Source: an uncultured Prevotellaceae bacterium (GTDB lineage: Bacteria; Bacteroidota; Bacteroidia; Bacteroidales; Bacteroidaceae). Taken from it: a stretch of 46,098 bases of DNA. Below the pieces are notes generated by a model. The model saw nothing but the letters and a program-made list of their open reading frames with translations. It did not search any database and was not told the DNA's origin. The DNA lies in NCBI GenBank assembly GCA_902801155.1, contig CADCHG010000018.1:1-46098 (forward strand), written 5' to 3'. The translations under genes and the position numbers were made by a program. Shown piece by piece: positions 16,996 through 25,134 of this stretch (positions are counted from its first letter, which is position 1; the number at the start of each line of letters is the position of its first letter).

Positions 16996-18327
16996 CTATT
17001 CGTTCATCAAGAATGCCTTGAACGATTCAAAGTCTTTTGTCATGCTGACGCTCTGCTTTGTTCCCTTCATGAATTCCTGAAGGCGTGCAGGTATCTCAAT
17101 GTCGCTGTCAAGGATTGCATCAACCTTCTCCTTGAACTTGGCAGGGTGGGCTGTCTCGCAGAATACTCCAACCTCACCATCCTTGAGTTGTTCCTTAAGA
17201 GCCTGATAACCGCAAGCACCATGAGGATCAAGGATATATCCTGTTTCGTTAAAGCATTGCTTCATGGTTTCGGCAATCTGCTCATCCTTGTATGTGGCAC
17301 CGCTTATAAGGCTTGTGATGGTTTCGTGACTGCCTTTGTAGAGGTCGTAGATACGAGCGAAGTTAGAAGGATCACCTACATCCATAGCGTTAGCCAATGT
17401 GGCGAGTGAGGCCTTTGGCTCATACTTGCCAGTCTGGAGATACTTGAAGAAAATATCGTTGGCATTATTGGCTGCAATGAAACGCTTTACTGGGAGTCCC
17501 ATCTTATGACCGAAGAGAGCTGCGCAGATGTTTCCGAAGTTGCCGGAAGGCACACATACCACCATCTGGTCGGCCTTGCCGAGAGCCTTGAGGCGAGCAT
17601 AGGCATTGAAATAGTAGAATGCCTGTGGGAGGAAGCGAGCTACGTTGATAGAGTTTGCCGATGTCAGCTTCATGTGTGCGTTGAGCTCTGCATCCATGAA
17701 TGCTGACTTAACGAGAGCCTGACAATCATCGAATACACCGTCAACCTCAACTGCTGTTATGTTCTTGCCGAGAGTAGTGAACTGGCATTCCTGAATAGGA
17801 CTTACCTTCCCCTTTGGGTAAAGAACATATACATGAATGCCGTCAACACCGAGGAATCCGTTTGCTACGGCGCTACCAGTATCGCCAGAAGTTGCAACAA
17901 GTACGTTTACGCCGGCCTTTGCTGATGCAGAGGCAGAACTTACGTATTCACCGCCCTTCTTGAGGAAATATTGGAGCAGACGCGCCATGAAGCGTGCGCC
18001 TACATCCTTGAATGCGAGAGTAGGACCATGGAAGAGTTCGAGGGTGTAGATGTTCTCGGTAACAGGTACGATAGGACAATCGAACTGCAATGTGTCATAG
18101 ACAATATGCTTCAATGATTCTGCGTCAACATCCTCACCGAAGAATGCATCAGCAACTGTGTATGCAATCTCCTGAAACGACATCTTGTCGATGTTGTCAA
18201 AGAACTCCTTTGGAAGTGCCTTGATGTTCTCTGGCATGTAGAGGCCGCGATCCTCAGCCAAACCCTTTACAACGGCCTTTTCGAGCGTTGCTATCGGTGC
18301 TTTCTTATTTGTACTATAATATTTCAT
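16996..18327 (-). CDS. thrC: Threonine synthase
   Basis: ThrC converts O-phosphohomoserine to threonine with PLP as cofactor. The 443-aa product begins YYSTNKKAPIATLEKAVVKGLAEDRGLYMPE. The PLP-lysine motif is TLAFKDVGARFMAR, the PLP-phosphate-binding loop is VATSGDTGSAVANGF, and VPSGNFGNICA follows. The length agrees with the family. It is the last gene of a thrA-apgM-thrC operon, 5 bp after the preceding stop. Confidence 0.97.
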   Translation of the reverse strand: MKYYSTNKKAPIATLEKAVVKGLAEDRGLYMPENIKALPKEFFDNIDKMSFQEIAYTVADAFFGEDVDAESLKHIVYDTLQFDCPIVPVTENIYTLELFHGPTLAFKDVGARFMARLLQYFLKKGGEYVSSASASAKAGVNVLVATSGDTGSAVANGFLGVDGIHVYVLYPKGKVSPIQECQFTTLGKNITAVEVDGVFDDCQALVKSAFMDAELNAHMKLTSANSINVARFLPQAFYYFNAYARLKALGKADQMVVCVPSGNFGNICAALFGHKMGLPVKRFIAANNANDIFFKYLQTGKYEPKASLATLANAMDVGDPSNFARIYDLYKGSHETITSLISGATYKDEQIAETMKQCFNETGYILDPHGACGYQALKEQLKDGEVGVFCETAHPAKFKEKVDAILDSDIEIPARLQEFMKGTKQSVSMTKDFESFKAFLMNE

Positions 18328-18332
18328 CTTGT

Positions 18333-19577
18333 TTAGTATTTCATTATTGTTTGCATGAACTCCTGAAGCTTCAGGATGCCGTAGCTACCCGTAACGCATG
18401 AAACCTCGTCATATACCTGCGTATCGTCTGGCTCTATGCCCGGATAGTAGATGATGAACGGTACTGGCTCTCCAACGTGTACGCGAAGCTCCACAGGGGT
18501 GAAATGGTCGGGTAGGATAGCGATGCACACAGGCTCGTCCCATGTCTTTACCTCTTCGTAGATAGGACCTATCATGCGTGAATCAAGGTTCTCAATGGTC
18601 TTTACCTTCAAATCCACCTCACCATCGTGTCCAGCCTCGTCACTTGCCTCCACATGGAGGAAAACAAAGTCCTTCTTCTTCAGTTCGTCGAGTGCAGCCT
18701 TTGTCTTGCCCTCGTAGTTGGTATCCCAGAGACCTGTCGCACCTTCAACCTCGATTATATCGAGACCAGCATAGTGCCCGATTCCACGGATAAGGTCAAC
18801 GGCTGATACTACAGCGCCCGATTTCACCGATGGGTATATCTCGCTGAGAGTCTGCATGGCAGGACGATAGCCGCCGCTCCAAGGCCAGATGATATTGGCA
18901 AGATCCTTACCCTCAGCCTTGCGCTTGATGTTGAGAGGGGCATTGAGCAGAATGTCCTGCGACTTGATGATAAGGTCGTTGAGCAAGTCTGCTGTTTCCT
19001 GTGCAGTCATACGACCTTCCTCACGTTTGTTCTCCCAACCTTTTTCCGGCTGAACGAGGAGCGGACGCCATGCCTCATTAGGATGGTCATGGGGTGGGGC
19101 GCAGACAATATGCTTTGAGCCACCGTCAATTATGAGCAGATGACGATACTGTATGCCTTTCACCCATTTCACGCGGTCAGAGCCGAGTTTCTCGTTGAGA
19201 AGGTCAATCAACGGACCTGCTTCCTCTGTAGAGAGATTGCCGCCATTATGGGTTTTGATAGTACCGTCCTCGCGAACACAGATTATGTTGCAACGAAGAG
19301 CGAGGTCGAGAGGCTTCATCTCATAGCCGATGGAAGCGGCTTCAAGCGGACCACGACCTTCATAAACCTTGTCGAGGTCATAGCCGAGTATAGCGGTGTT
19401 GGCAACCTCAGAACCTGGGTTGTATCCCTCAGGTACGGTGATAAGGCGACCAGTTCGCCCCATTTTTGCCAGCATATCCATGTAAGGAGTCTTGGCGAAC
19501 TGCAACGGAGTCTTTCCGCCGAGTTTCTCAATGGCTTTATCTGCCATTCCATCGCCCAGAATTATTATGTGCTTCAT
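18333..19577 (-). CDS. iPGM-like phosphotransferase, probable homoserine kinase
   Basis: This belongs to the archaeal-type cofactor-independent phosphoglycerate mutase/alkaline phosphatase superfamily (414 aa, KHIIILGDGMADKAIEKLGG). The metal-site motifs GDGMAD at the N terminus, HVEASDEAGHDG and LPDHFTP are visible. It lies between thrA and thrC, where E. coli has thrB. No GHMP-type homoserine kinase is present, so the likely role is homoserine to O-phosphohomoserine. That is a genome-context inference for Bacteroidetes and cannot be proven from sequence. The start at 19,577 is supported by an AAGGAG site and leaves a 13-bp gap to thrA. A longer in-frame reading from 19,628 would overlap thrA and is rejected. 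Confidence 0.88.
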   Translation of the reverse strand: MKHIIILGDGMADKAIEKLGGKTPLQFAKTPYMDMLAKMGRTGRLITVPEGYNPGSEVANTAILGYDLDKVYEGRGPLEAASIGYEMKPLDLALRCNIICVREDGTIKTHNGGNLSTEEAGPLIDLLNEKLGSDRVKWVKGIQYRHLLIIDGGSKHIVCAPPHDHPNEAWRPLLVQPEKGWENKREEGRMTAQETADLLNDLIIKSQDILLNAPLNIKRKAEGKDLANIIWPWSGGYRPAMQTLSEIYPSVKSGAVVSAVDLIRGIGHYAGLDIIEVEGATGLWDTNYEGKTKAALDELKKKDFVFLHVEASDEAGHDGEVDLKVKTIENLDSRMIGPIYEEVKTWDEPVCIAILPDHFTPVELRVHVGEPVPFIIYYPGIEPDDTQVYDEVSCVTGSYGILKLQEFMQTIMKY

Positions 19578-19590
19578 AATCGTTTCTCCT

Positions 19591-22041
19591 TTAAATGTTT
19601 GCGATTGACATAATGTTAGCGAATACACCGGCAGCCGTTACGCTTGCACCGGCACCATAGCCCTGAATGAGCATAGGGTATTCCTTGTAGCGTGCAGTTG
19701 TGAGGGTAACGATGTTGTTACTGCCCTCAAGCTCGTAGAATGAATGGTTGGAAGGAATCTTGTTGAGACCTACACTTGCCTTCACCTTACTGTCCTCAAG
19801 GGCCTCCATGCGGGCAACGAATCTCCAACGGCAACCTTCTGCCTCAAGTTCCTTGCGCTTTGCCTCAAAATCAGCGTCGAGTGCAGGGAGCTTTGCCCAG
19901 AAATCTTCTACTGAACCGTCGAAGTACTCGTCAGGCACAAAAAGGTTTTTCTCCACATCTTCCTGCTCAATCTTATAACCAGCCTCACGGGTGAGGATTA
20001 CTAGCTTGCGGATAACATCCTTACCGCTCAAATCAATACGTGGATCTGGCTCTGCATAACCGAGCTCCTTAGCCTGCTTTACGGTCTTTGAGAATGGAAT
20101 ATCGGCAGAGAGAGCATTAAAGATATAGTTGAGCGTACCAGACAGAACTGCCTCAATCTTAAGTATTTTATCGCCTGAGTTCTTCAGATCATTGATAGTT
20201 CCGATGATAGGAAGACCAGCACCTACGTTTGTCTCGAAGCGATATTTCACACCACGTGACAAGGCTGTGCGCTTCAGTTTCATATAGTCATCATAGTTGC
20301 CTGATGCAGCAACCTTGTTGGCTGCCACAACGCTTACGTTCTTCTCAAGCAACGACTGGTAAAGACCTGCCACCTCGCTTGAAGCGGTACAATCAACGAA
20401 CACAGCATTGAATATGTTCATGCCTATGATGTTTTCAAGCAACTTCTTGCTGTTTGAAGGCTCGGAAGCCTTGAGCTGCTCCATGTAGTTGTCAAGGTCG
20501 ATTCCATCGCGGTCGAAGATGGCATTTCTTGAAGATGCTATGCCTACCACGTTGAGTTTCAGACGTGACTCCTTCATGAGTGTTGGCTGCTGAGAGCGTA
20601 TCTGCTCAATGAGCTTCGCGCCTACCGTTCCTATACCGCAGAGGAAGAGGTTGAGTACCTTATATTCTGAAAGGAAGAATGAATCATGGATTACGTTGAG
20701 CGACTTTCTGAGGAATTGGCTGTTCACGACGAATGAGATATTCGTCTCAGAAGCTCCCTGTGCGCAAGCTATGATGCTGATACCTGAACGGCCTAATGTG
20801 CCGAAGAGCTTACCTGCGATACCCGGTGTATGCTTCATGTTCTCGCCCACGATAGCGATAGTGGCAAGACCACGCTCCACGATCATCTTATACATCGCGC
20901 CAGTCTCTATCTCCTTGGCGAACTCCTCGTTGAGCACTTGTGCAGCCTTGTCGGCATCATCTTCCTTAACACCGATAGATGTAGAGTTCTCGGAAGATGC
21001 CTGTGAAACCATGAATACGGAGATACCCTCGTTGGCAAGGGCTGTGAAGATACGGCGGTTTACGCCGATTACACCGACCATAGAGAGACCTGTAACGGTA
21101 ATGAGTGCCGTTCCGTTGATTGAAGAAATTCCCTTGATAGGCTTGTGGTCGCCTTCAATCTTATCCTTGATGAGGGTGCCCGGATGCTCTGGGTTGAATG
21201 TGTTCTTCACCTTTATAGGGATATTCTTCACGCATACAGGATATATCGTAGGAGGATAGATCACCTTTGCACCAAAGTTACAAAGCTCCATAGCCTCTAC
21301 GTAAGAAAGTTCGTTGATGGTATATGCCGACTTGATGACGCGAGGGTCTGCTGTCATGAAGCCGTCAACGTCTGTCCAAATCTCAAGAACATCTGCATCA
21401 AGGGCTGCAGCGATAATGGCAGCTGTATAGTCAGAACCACCACGACCGAGGTTTGTCACCTCGTTGGTGTCCTTGTCGCGAGAGATAAAACCAGGTACGA
21501 GACTCACCCTTGGAAGGTCGGCGAATGCTTGGCGCACCAGTTTGTTGGTAAGTTCGGCATCAAGCGTGTGCTTGCCCATCTTACGCTCTGTCTTGATGAA
21601 ATCGCGTGAATCGAACCACTTGGCACCCTTAATGAGGGTAGCCACGATATTTGAACTGAGGCGTTCGCCGTAAGAAACGATAGCGTCCTGAGTCTTCTCG
21701 CTCAGGTCGTGTATGAGGAAAACACCGAAATAGATGCTGCGAAGCTGTTCGAGCAGCGCATCCACGGTGTTGAAAAGTTGTTCTCTGCTTTTAGTGTCCG
21801 TGATTATGGTGTCAATCATCTTGTGATGACGATCCACGATCTCATCGAATGATTCACGATAACGCTCATCGCCTGCAAGGGCGAGCTTAGAGGTTGCAAT
21901 AAGTTTGTCGGTAATGCCGCCTAAAGCACTTACCACCACAACAACGGGTTGTGACTTCGCCTCTTTAGTTACAATCTGCTTTAGGCTGAGGATGCTCTCT
22001 ACGGAACCCACGGATGTTCCGCCAAATTTCAATACTTTCAT
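19591..22041 (-). CDS. thrA: Bifunctional aspartokinase / homoserine dehydrogenase
   Basis: ThrA phosphorylates aspartate and later reduces aspartate semialdehyde to homoserine, so it covers the first and third steps of threonine synthesis. At 816 aa it matches ThrA/MetL. The N terminus MKVLKFGGTSVGSVE is the aspartokinase signature. Two ACT-like regulatory repeats lie around residues 310-460 (ITVTGLSMVGVIGV, IAIVGENMKHTPGIAGKLFG), suggesting feedback control. The homoserine dehydrogenase half starts near 465 with a Rossmann motif (LFLCGIGTVGAKLI) and carries the ALSGTLNYIFNAL-type substrate motif (VLSGTLNYIF). It is the first gene of the operon, with a promoter at 22,224-22,255 and a 180-nt leader. 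Confidence 0.97.
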   Translation of the reverse strand: MKVLKFGGTSVGSVESILSLKQIVTKEAKSQPVVVVVSALGGITDKLIATSKLALAGDERYRESFDEIVDRHHKMIDTIITDTKSREQLFNTVDALLEQLRSIYFGVFLIHDLSEKTQDAIVSYGERLSSNIVATLIKGAKWFDSRDFIKTERKMGKHTLDAELTNKLVRQAFADLPRVSLVPGFISRDKDTNEVTNLGRGGSDYTAAIIAAALDADVLEIWTDVDGFMTADPRVIKSAYTINELSYVEAMELCNFGAKVIYPPTIYPVCVKNIPIKVKNTFNPEHPGTLIKDKIEGDHKPIKGISSINGTALITVTGLSMVGVIGVNRRIFTALANEGISVFMVSQASSENSTSIGVKEDDADKAAQVLNEEFAKEIETGAMYKMIVERGLATIAIVGENMKHTPGIAGKLFGTLGRSGISIIACAQGASETNISFVVNSQFLRKSLNVIHDSFFLSEYKVLNLFLCGIGTVGAKLIEQIRSQQPTLMKESRLKLNVVGIASSRNAIFDRDGIDLDNYMEQLKASEPSNSKKLLENIIGMNIFNAVFVDCTASSEVAGLYQSLLEKNVSVVAANKVAASGNYDDYMKLKRTALSRGVKYRFETNVGAGLPIIGTINDLKNSGDKILKIEAVLSGTLNYIFNALSADIPFSKTVKQAKELGYAEPDPRIDLSGKDVIRKLVILTREAGYKIEQEDVEKNLFVPDEYFDGSVEDFWAKLPALDADFEAKRKELEAEGCRWRFVARMEALEDSKVKASVGLNKIPSNHSFYELEGSNNIVTLTTARYKEYPMLIQGYGAGASVTAAGVFANIMSIANI

Positions 22042-22223
22042 TTGGTTTGTTGAAAAGTTTGTTAGATATAATTCCCCGAAACAACCGGGGCGTGATTAAT
22101 TCTCTTGCTTTCGTATGTTCTGACAGGTTACTGCCTACAACAATCATCTCTACCTCGATACAAAGGAGGTGCGACCGATTTGCTGTATTACGCTTCCGTG
22201 TCGTCACAATACAAAATCGCTTG

Positions 22224-22255
22224 CAAAATTACTAAATTCCCCCGACATCTGCAAA
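22224..22255 (-). promoter_or_regulatory. Bacteroidetes-type promoter of the threonine operon
   Basis: On the minus strand, TTTG (22,252-22,255), exactly 20 bp, then TAATTTTG (22,224-22,231). Transcription would start about 7 bp further on, leaving a leader of roughly 175 nt. The leader contains a CCCCG/CGGGG hairpin (22,074-22,090). I see no leader peptide rich in Thr or Ile codons, so classical attenuation is not supported. Confidence 0.75.
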
Positions 22256-22470
22256 TTTTGAAATGTTTTTCTTTTTTAGTCAAAAGTTAAATAACGTGAG
22301 ATGATGATTGGTTTTCGTGATAATACCAACTTTTTATTACTGCACAAAGTCTGCTCTTCTTCCTAAGATATTCCATACATACTCCATAGTTTCGATGGAG
22401 TATCTATGGAGAAGTGATGGAGTAACGATGGAGATACTTCGGAGATAGGTTTAACGGTGGGTTAACGGAA

Positions 22471-22515
22471 ACAAAAATCCCACACAACCAAGGATGAATT
22501 TGGAGTGTGGGATTT
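22471..22515 (-). terminator. Rho-independent terminator of the hemW operon
   Basis: On the minus strand, AAATCCCACAC pairs with GTGTGGGATTT and runs into TTTTTG. The stem begins at the stop codon of the 22,514-23,098 gene. Between this and the thrA promoter, 22,380-22,460 also carries several GATGGAGTA repeats and a TACTCCAT/ATGGAGTA hairpin. Confidence 0.85.
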
Positions 22516-23098
22516 ATTGTTGCTCAACATATGATATTGTTTGCTCTAATTTGCCTTTATTGAATATCTTTACGATTCTGCCTTTTTCATCGTATTTATA
22601 TTCAAATTTTGTGTTTTCGGTAGGAATACCGACGTCATCGTGTTGGCAATATGAACAATGGTATTTTATGAGTTTATTGTTTTCTATAACCAATGTGCAT
22701 TTCTTTATAGTAACTGTATGTGATTTTCGAAGCATCAAAGTTATTGGTCCATAAAAGGTTATGGTTCTTCGCTCATTCTTTATTGCATTTTTGTAATTAA
22801 CCTCGGATTTGTAGTCGAGAAGAGTGGCTATTTGTTCAATCTCCATAGCGATAATGTCTGGATATCGAATGTATATACCTTCTTCTTTAAGGGTTTGATT
22901 TTGAAATCTCAACAAGTCTTGTAAATGCCACGATACATCATCATCAGAAATAAAGATGGTATCGCCGTTTGCTACGAGAGATGCATATAGGGTATCGCTT
23001 TTGTATATTAATCCCAAGTCTTCGTTGATGATAACTTTTACATCTTGGCATAATGCCTGTAATGGCAGAAAGCACAATAAAAATAATAGATATTTCAT
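22514..23098 (-). CDS. Small secreted protein of unknown function
   Basis: I do not recognise a family. The 194-aa product has a signal peptide (KYLLFLLCFLPLQALCQ), so it is periplasmic or exported. The rest is polar and beta-rich. Near the C terminus it has a YKYDEKGRIVKIFNKG stretch that resembles the short YD-type beta-hairpin repeats of Bacteroidetes secreted proteins. It follows trmN6 after 6 bp and is the last gene of the hemW-trmN6 operon, but no functional link to those enzymes is visible. Confidence 0.75.
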   Translation of the reverse strand: MKYLLFLLCFLPLQALCQDVKVIINEDLGLIYKSDTLYASLVANGDTIFISDDDVSWHLQDLLRFQNQTLKEEGIYIRYPDIIAMEIEQIATLLDYKSEVNYKNAIKNERRTITFYGPITLMLRKSHTVTIKKCTLVIENNKLIKYHCSYCQHDDVGIPTENTKFEYKYDEKGRIVKIFNKGKLEQTISYVEQQ

Positions 23099-23104
23099 AA
23101 TCTT

Positions 23105-23815
23105 CTATAGATAGAAGTCCTTCATTATTTCCTGATACCATTCTGAGCGTGTGCCGTCAGGATTCTGCATGCAGAAGGTGTATTCCTGTGGCTCTACGAT
23201 GCGCCCTTTCTTGTAAACAAGAATATATCGCTTTGGTTCTGTCTTGCGAGGTACGGACTTGATTTTGTATGCAGTCATAAGGCAGAAACCTTTTATGAGG
23301 CACTCGGCAGAGAACTTACTCAGTACCTCGGGCGGGATGCAGACAGAGAAAACGCCCTCGTCGTCAAGGAGTTCGTAAGCTCCGCCGATGAGATCGCGGA
23401 ATGGCAGACTTGAAGTATGACGAGCGCGTGTTCTGCTCTCATCTTTGCTCTCAAGACTCTCGTCAAAGTAAGGAGGGTTGCAGATGATGCAGTCGTATTT
23501 CTCCTGTTCCTGCTTTGCAAATTCCTGAAAAGGCGCTTGCTTGAGTGTTATCCTGTCTTCAAAAGGAGATTCGGAAAAATTTCTCTGCGCATCTTTAATG
23601 GCGTTTTCATCGACATCGATAGCCGTAATCTGGGCATCAGGACAACGCTGTGCCATCATCAGCGATAGCAAGCCAGTGCCTGTGCCTATGTCGAGGATTC
23701 GCTTACCAGTAGCTGCGAGTGAACCGAGAAGTGCTCCGTCAGTTCCCACCTTCATGGCGGCATGTTCCTGATGAACCTTGAATTTCTTAAACTCGAAGTA
23801 TTCTTTTCTGCGCAT
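23105..23815 (-). CDS. trmN6: tRNA1(Val) (adenine(37)-N6)-methyltransferase
   Basis: This is an N6-adenine methyltransferase of the YfiC/TrmN6 family (236 aa). It modifies A37 of tRNA1-Val in E. coli. SAM motif I is ILDIGTGTGLLSLMMAQ (about 40-56), the acidic motif is AIDVDENAI, and the catalytic motif is CNPPYF (NPPY). The N terminus FEFKKFKVHQEHAAMKVGTDGALLG is characteristic. It starts 2 bp after the hemW stop, indicating translational coupling. The family is clear; the exact tRNA target is inferred from E. coli. Confidence 0.92.
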   Translation of the reverse strand: MRRKEYFEFKKFKVHQEHAAMKVGTDGALLGSLAATGKRILDIGTGTGLLSLMMAQRCPDAQITAIDVDENAIKDAQRNFSESPFEDRITLKQAPFQEFAKQEQEKYDCIICNPPYFDESLESKDESRTRARHTSSLPFRDLIGGAYELLDDEGVFSVCIPPEVLSKFSAECLIKGFCLMTAYKIKSVPRKTEPKRYILVYKKGRIVEPQEYTFCMQNPDGTRSEWYQEIMKDFYL

Positions 23816-23817
23816 AA

Positions 23818-24918
23818 TTATTTTATAAGTTCCACCATCACAGCATCGCTTATGAACAAGCCTTTTCGTGTGAGGTGGAGGTGATTGTGTTCTATTATGA
23901 GATTTCCTTGCTCTATACTCTTGTTTGCTGCCTTTGTGAGATAGTGAAAATCTGTTTCTGAGAGTGTGCCTAAATCCATGCCCTCACGAGTGCGAAGTGC
24001 CGTGGTGATAAGGTCATTGTATTGCTCGATATCGTCAAGTAACTCACAGTCTTCTACTATATTATCTCCTTTAGTGTAAAGTTTTACATCAGATACATTC
24101 CATTGCCTTGAGGTGAGATTATAGGAGTGGGCAGCAGCACCTATGCCGAGATACGGAATGCGTTTCCAATAGCTGCTGTTGTGCTTGGAACGATAGCCTG
24201 GGAGAGCGAAATTTGATATTTCGTAATGCTCATATCCGGCATCTGATAGAAGGTTGATGAGCGTGTCGTACATCTCAAGACTCAACTCTTCATTAATCTC
24301 TTTTATCTTTCCATTTTCAAGCAATCTATATAATGGTGTACCTTCCTCGTACATTAGTGAGTAGGCAGAGATATGCTGAACGCCAAGGCTGAGTGCTTGC
24401 TCAACATCACTTTTCCAATTCTCTACGGTTTCATCGGGAAAACCGAACATAAGGTCGATGCTGATGTTCGTTATGCCAGCGTTCCGCAGTTTGTTGACAG
24501 CCTCTTCTACCTGATGCACCTTGTGTCGGCGGTGAATGAAAGCAAGTCTTTCGTTGGAAAATGTTTGTGCTCCCATGCTAACTCTATTTACCCCCAATGA
24601 ATATAAAAGAGAGGCAAGTTCTGGAGTAACATCATCGGGGTTACATTCCACGGTAAACTCTTCGAGGTTTTCTCCTGCAAACTCTTTTAGACACTTGCAA
24701 AGGCGTGAAAGATTCTTGTCGGAAAGCATGGAAGGCGTACCGCCACCTATGTAAATAGTTTTGACAGGTTCGCCTGAGAGATAATCCTTTCGGCAGTCAA
24801 GCTCACGAAGCATTGCATCCACATATTCATCCTGCAAGGATAATAATGTGGTGGAGTAGAAACCGCAGTAGATACAACGGCTCTTGCAAAACGGTATGTG
24901 AGCGTATATTCCGGCCAT
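23818..24918 (-). CDS. hemW: Radical SAM protein HemW (heme chaperone family)
   Basis: This HemN-like radical SAM protein has 366 aa. The cluster motif CKSRCIYCGF (C-x3-C-x2-C-G-F) lies at the N terminus after AGIYAHIPF. The YIGGGTPS and ECNPDDVT motifs follow. The form and length fit HemW, a heme-binding chaperone, better than the true coproporphyrinogen dehydrogenase HemN, which is longer and has an extra cysteine. The start is set at 24,918 (MAGIYAHIPFC), since the 16 upstream codons are AT-rich and not conserved. It is the first gene of a three-gene operon. Confidence 0.92.
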   Translation of the reverse strand: MAGIYAHIPFCKSRCIYCGFYSTTLLSLQDEYVDAMLRELDCRKDYLSGEPVKTIYIGGGTPSMLSDKNLSRLCKCLKEFAGENLEEFTVECNPDDVTPELASLLYSLGVNRVSMGAQTFSNERLAFIHRRHKVHQVEEAVNKLRNAGITNISIDLMFGFPDETVENWKSDVEQALSLGVQHISAYSLMYEEGTPLYRLLENGKIKEINEELSLEMYDTLINLLSDAGYEHYEISNFALPGYRSKHNSSYWKRIPYLGIGAAAHSYNLTSRQWNVSDVKLYTKGDNIVEDCELLDDIEQYNDLITTALRTREGMDLGTLSETDFHYLTKAANKSIEQGNLIIEHNHLHLTRKGLFISDAVMVELIK

Positions 24919-25021
24919 TGATAATTCGTAATTAGAGAAATGCAAATATACATATTTTTTTGTCAAATCCGAAAGGAAATGTCAAAAAAATATAAATTTA
25001 TCTACTTTTTTGGCAAAAAGT

Positions 25022-25052
25022 TTTGTGGGAACGTTTGCATTTATTACTTTTG
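25022..25052 (+). promoter_or_regulatory. Bacteroidetes-type promoter of the EF-G2 gene
   Basis: TTTG at 25,022-25,025, 19 bp, then TACTTTTG at 25,045-25,052. This leaves a leader of about 75 nt that contains a GGTTCGGGAGATAACC imperfect hairpin. Confidence 0.7.
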
Positions 25053-25134
25053 AGGTCGGGTTCGGGAGATAACCTCTCCCAAGCCATGAGTAAATAAAAA
25101 CCTAAATTATTATAACACCTTAACAACAAAATCT

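Noticed and set aside
22042-22223. Threonine attenuator leader peptide
   Set aside because: The leader ORFs lack a run of Thr or Ile codons, and the CCCCG/CGGGG hairpin is not followed by a T-tract.
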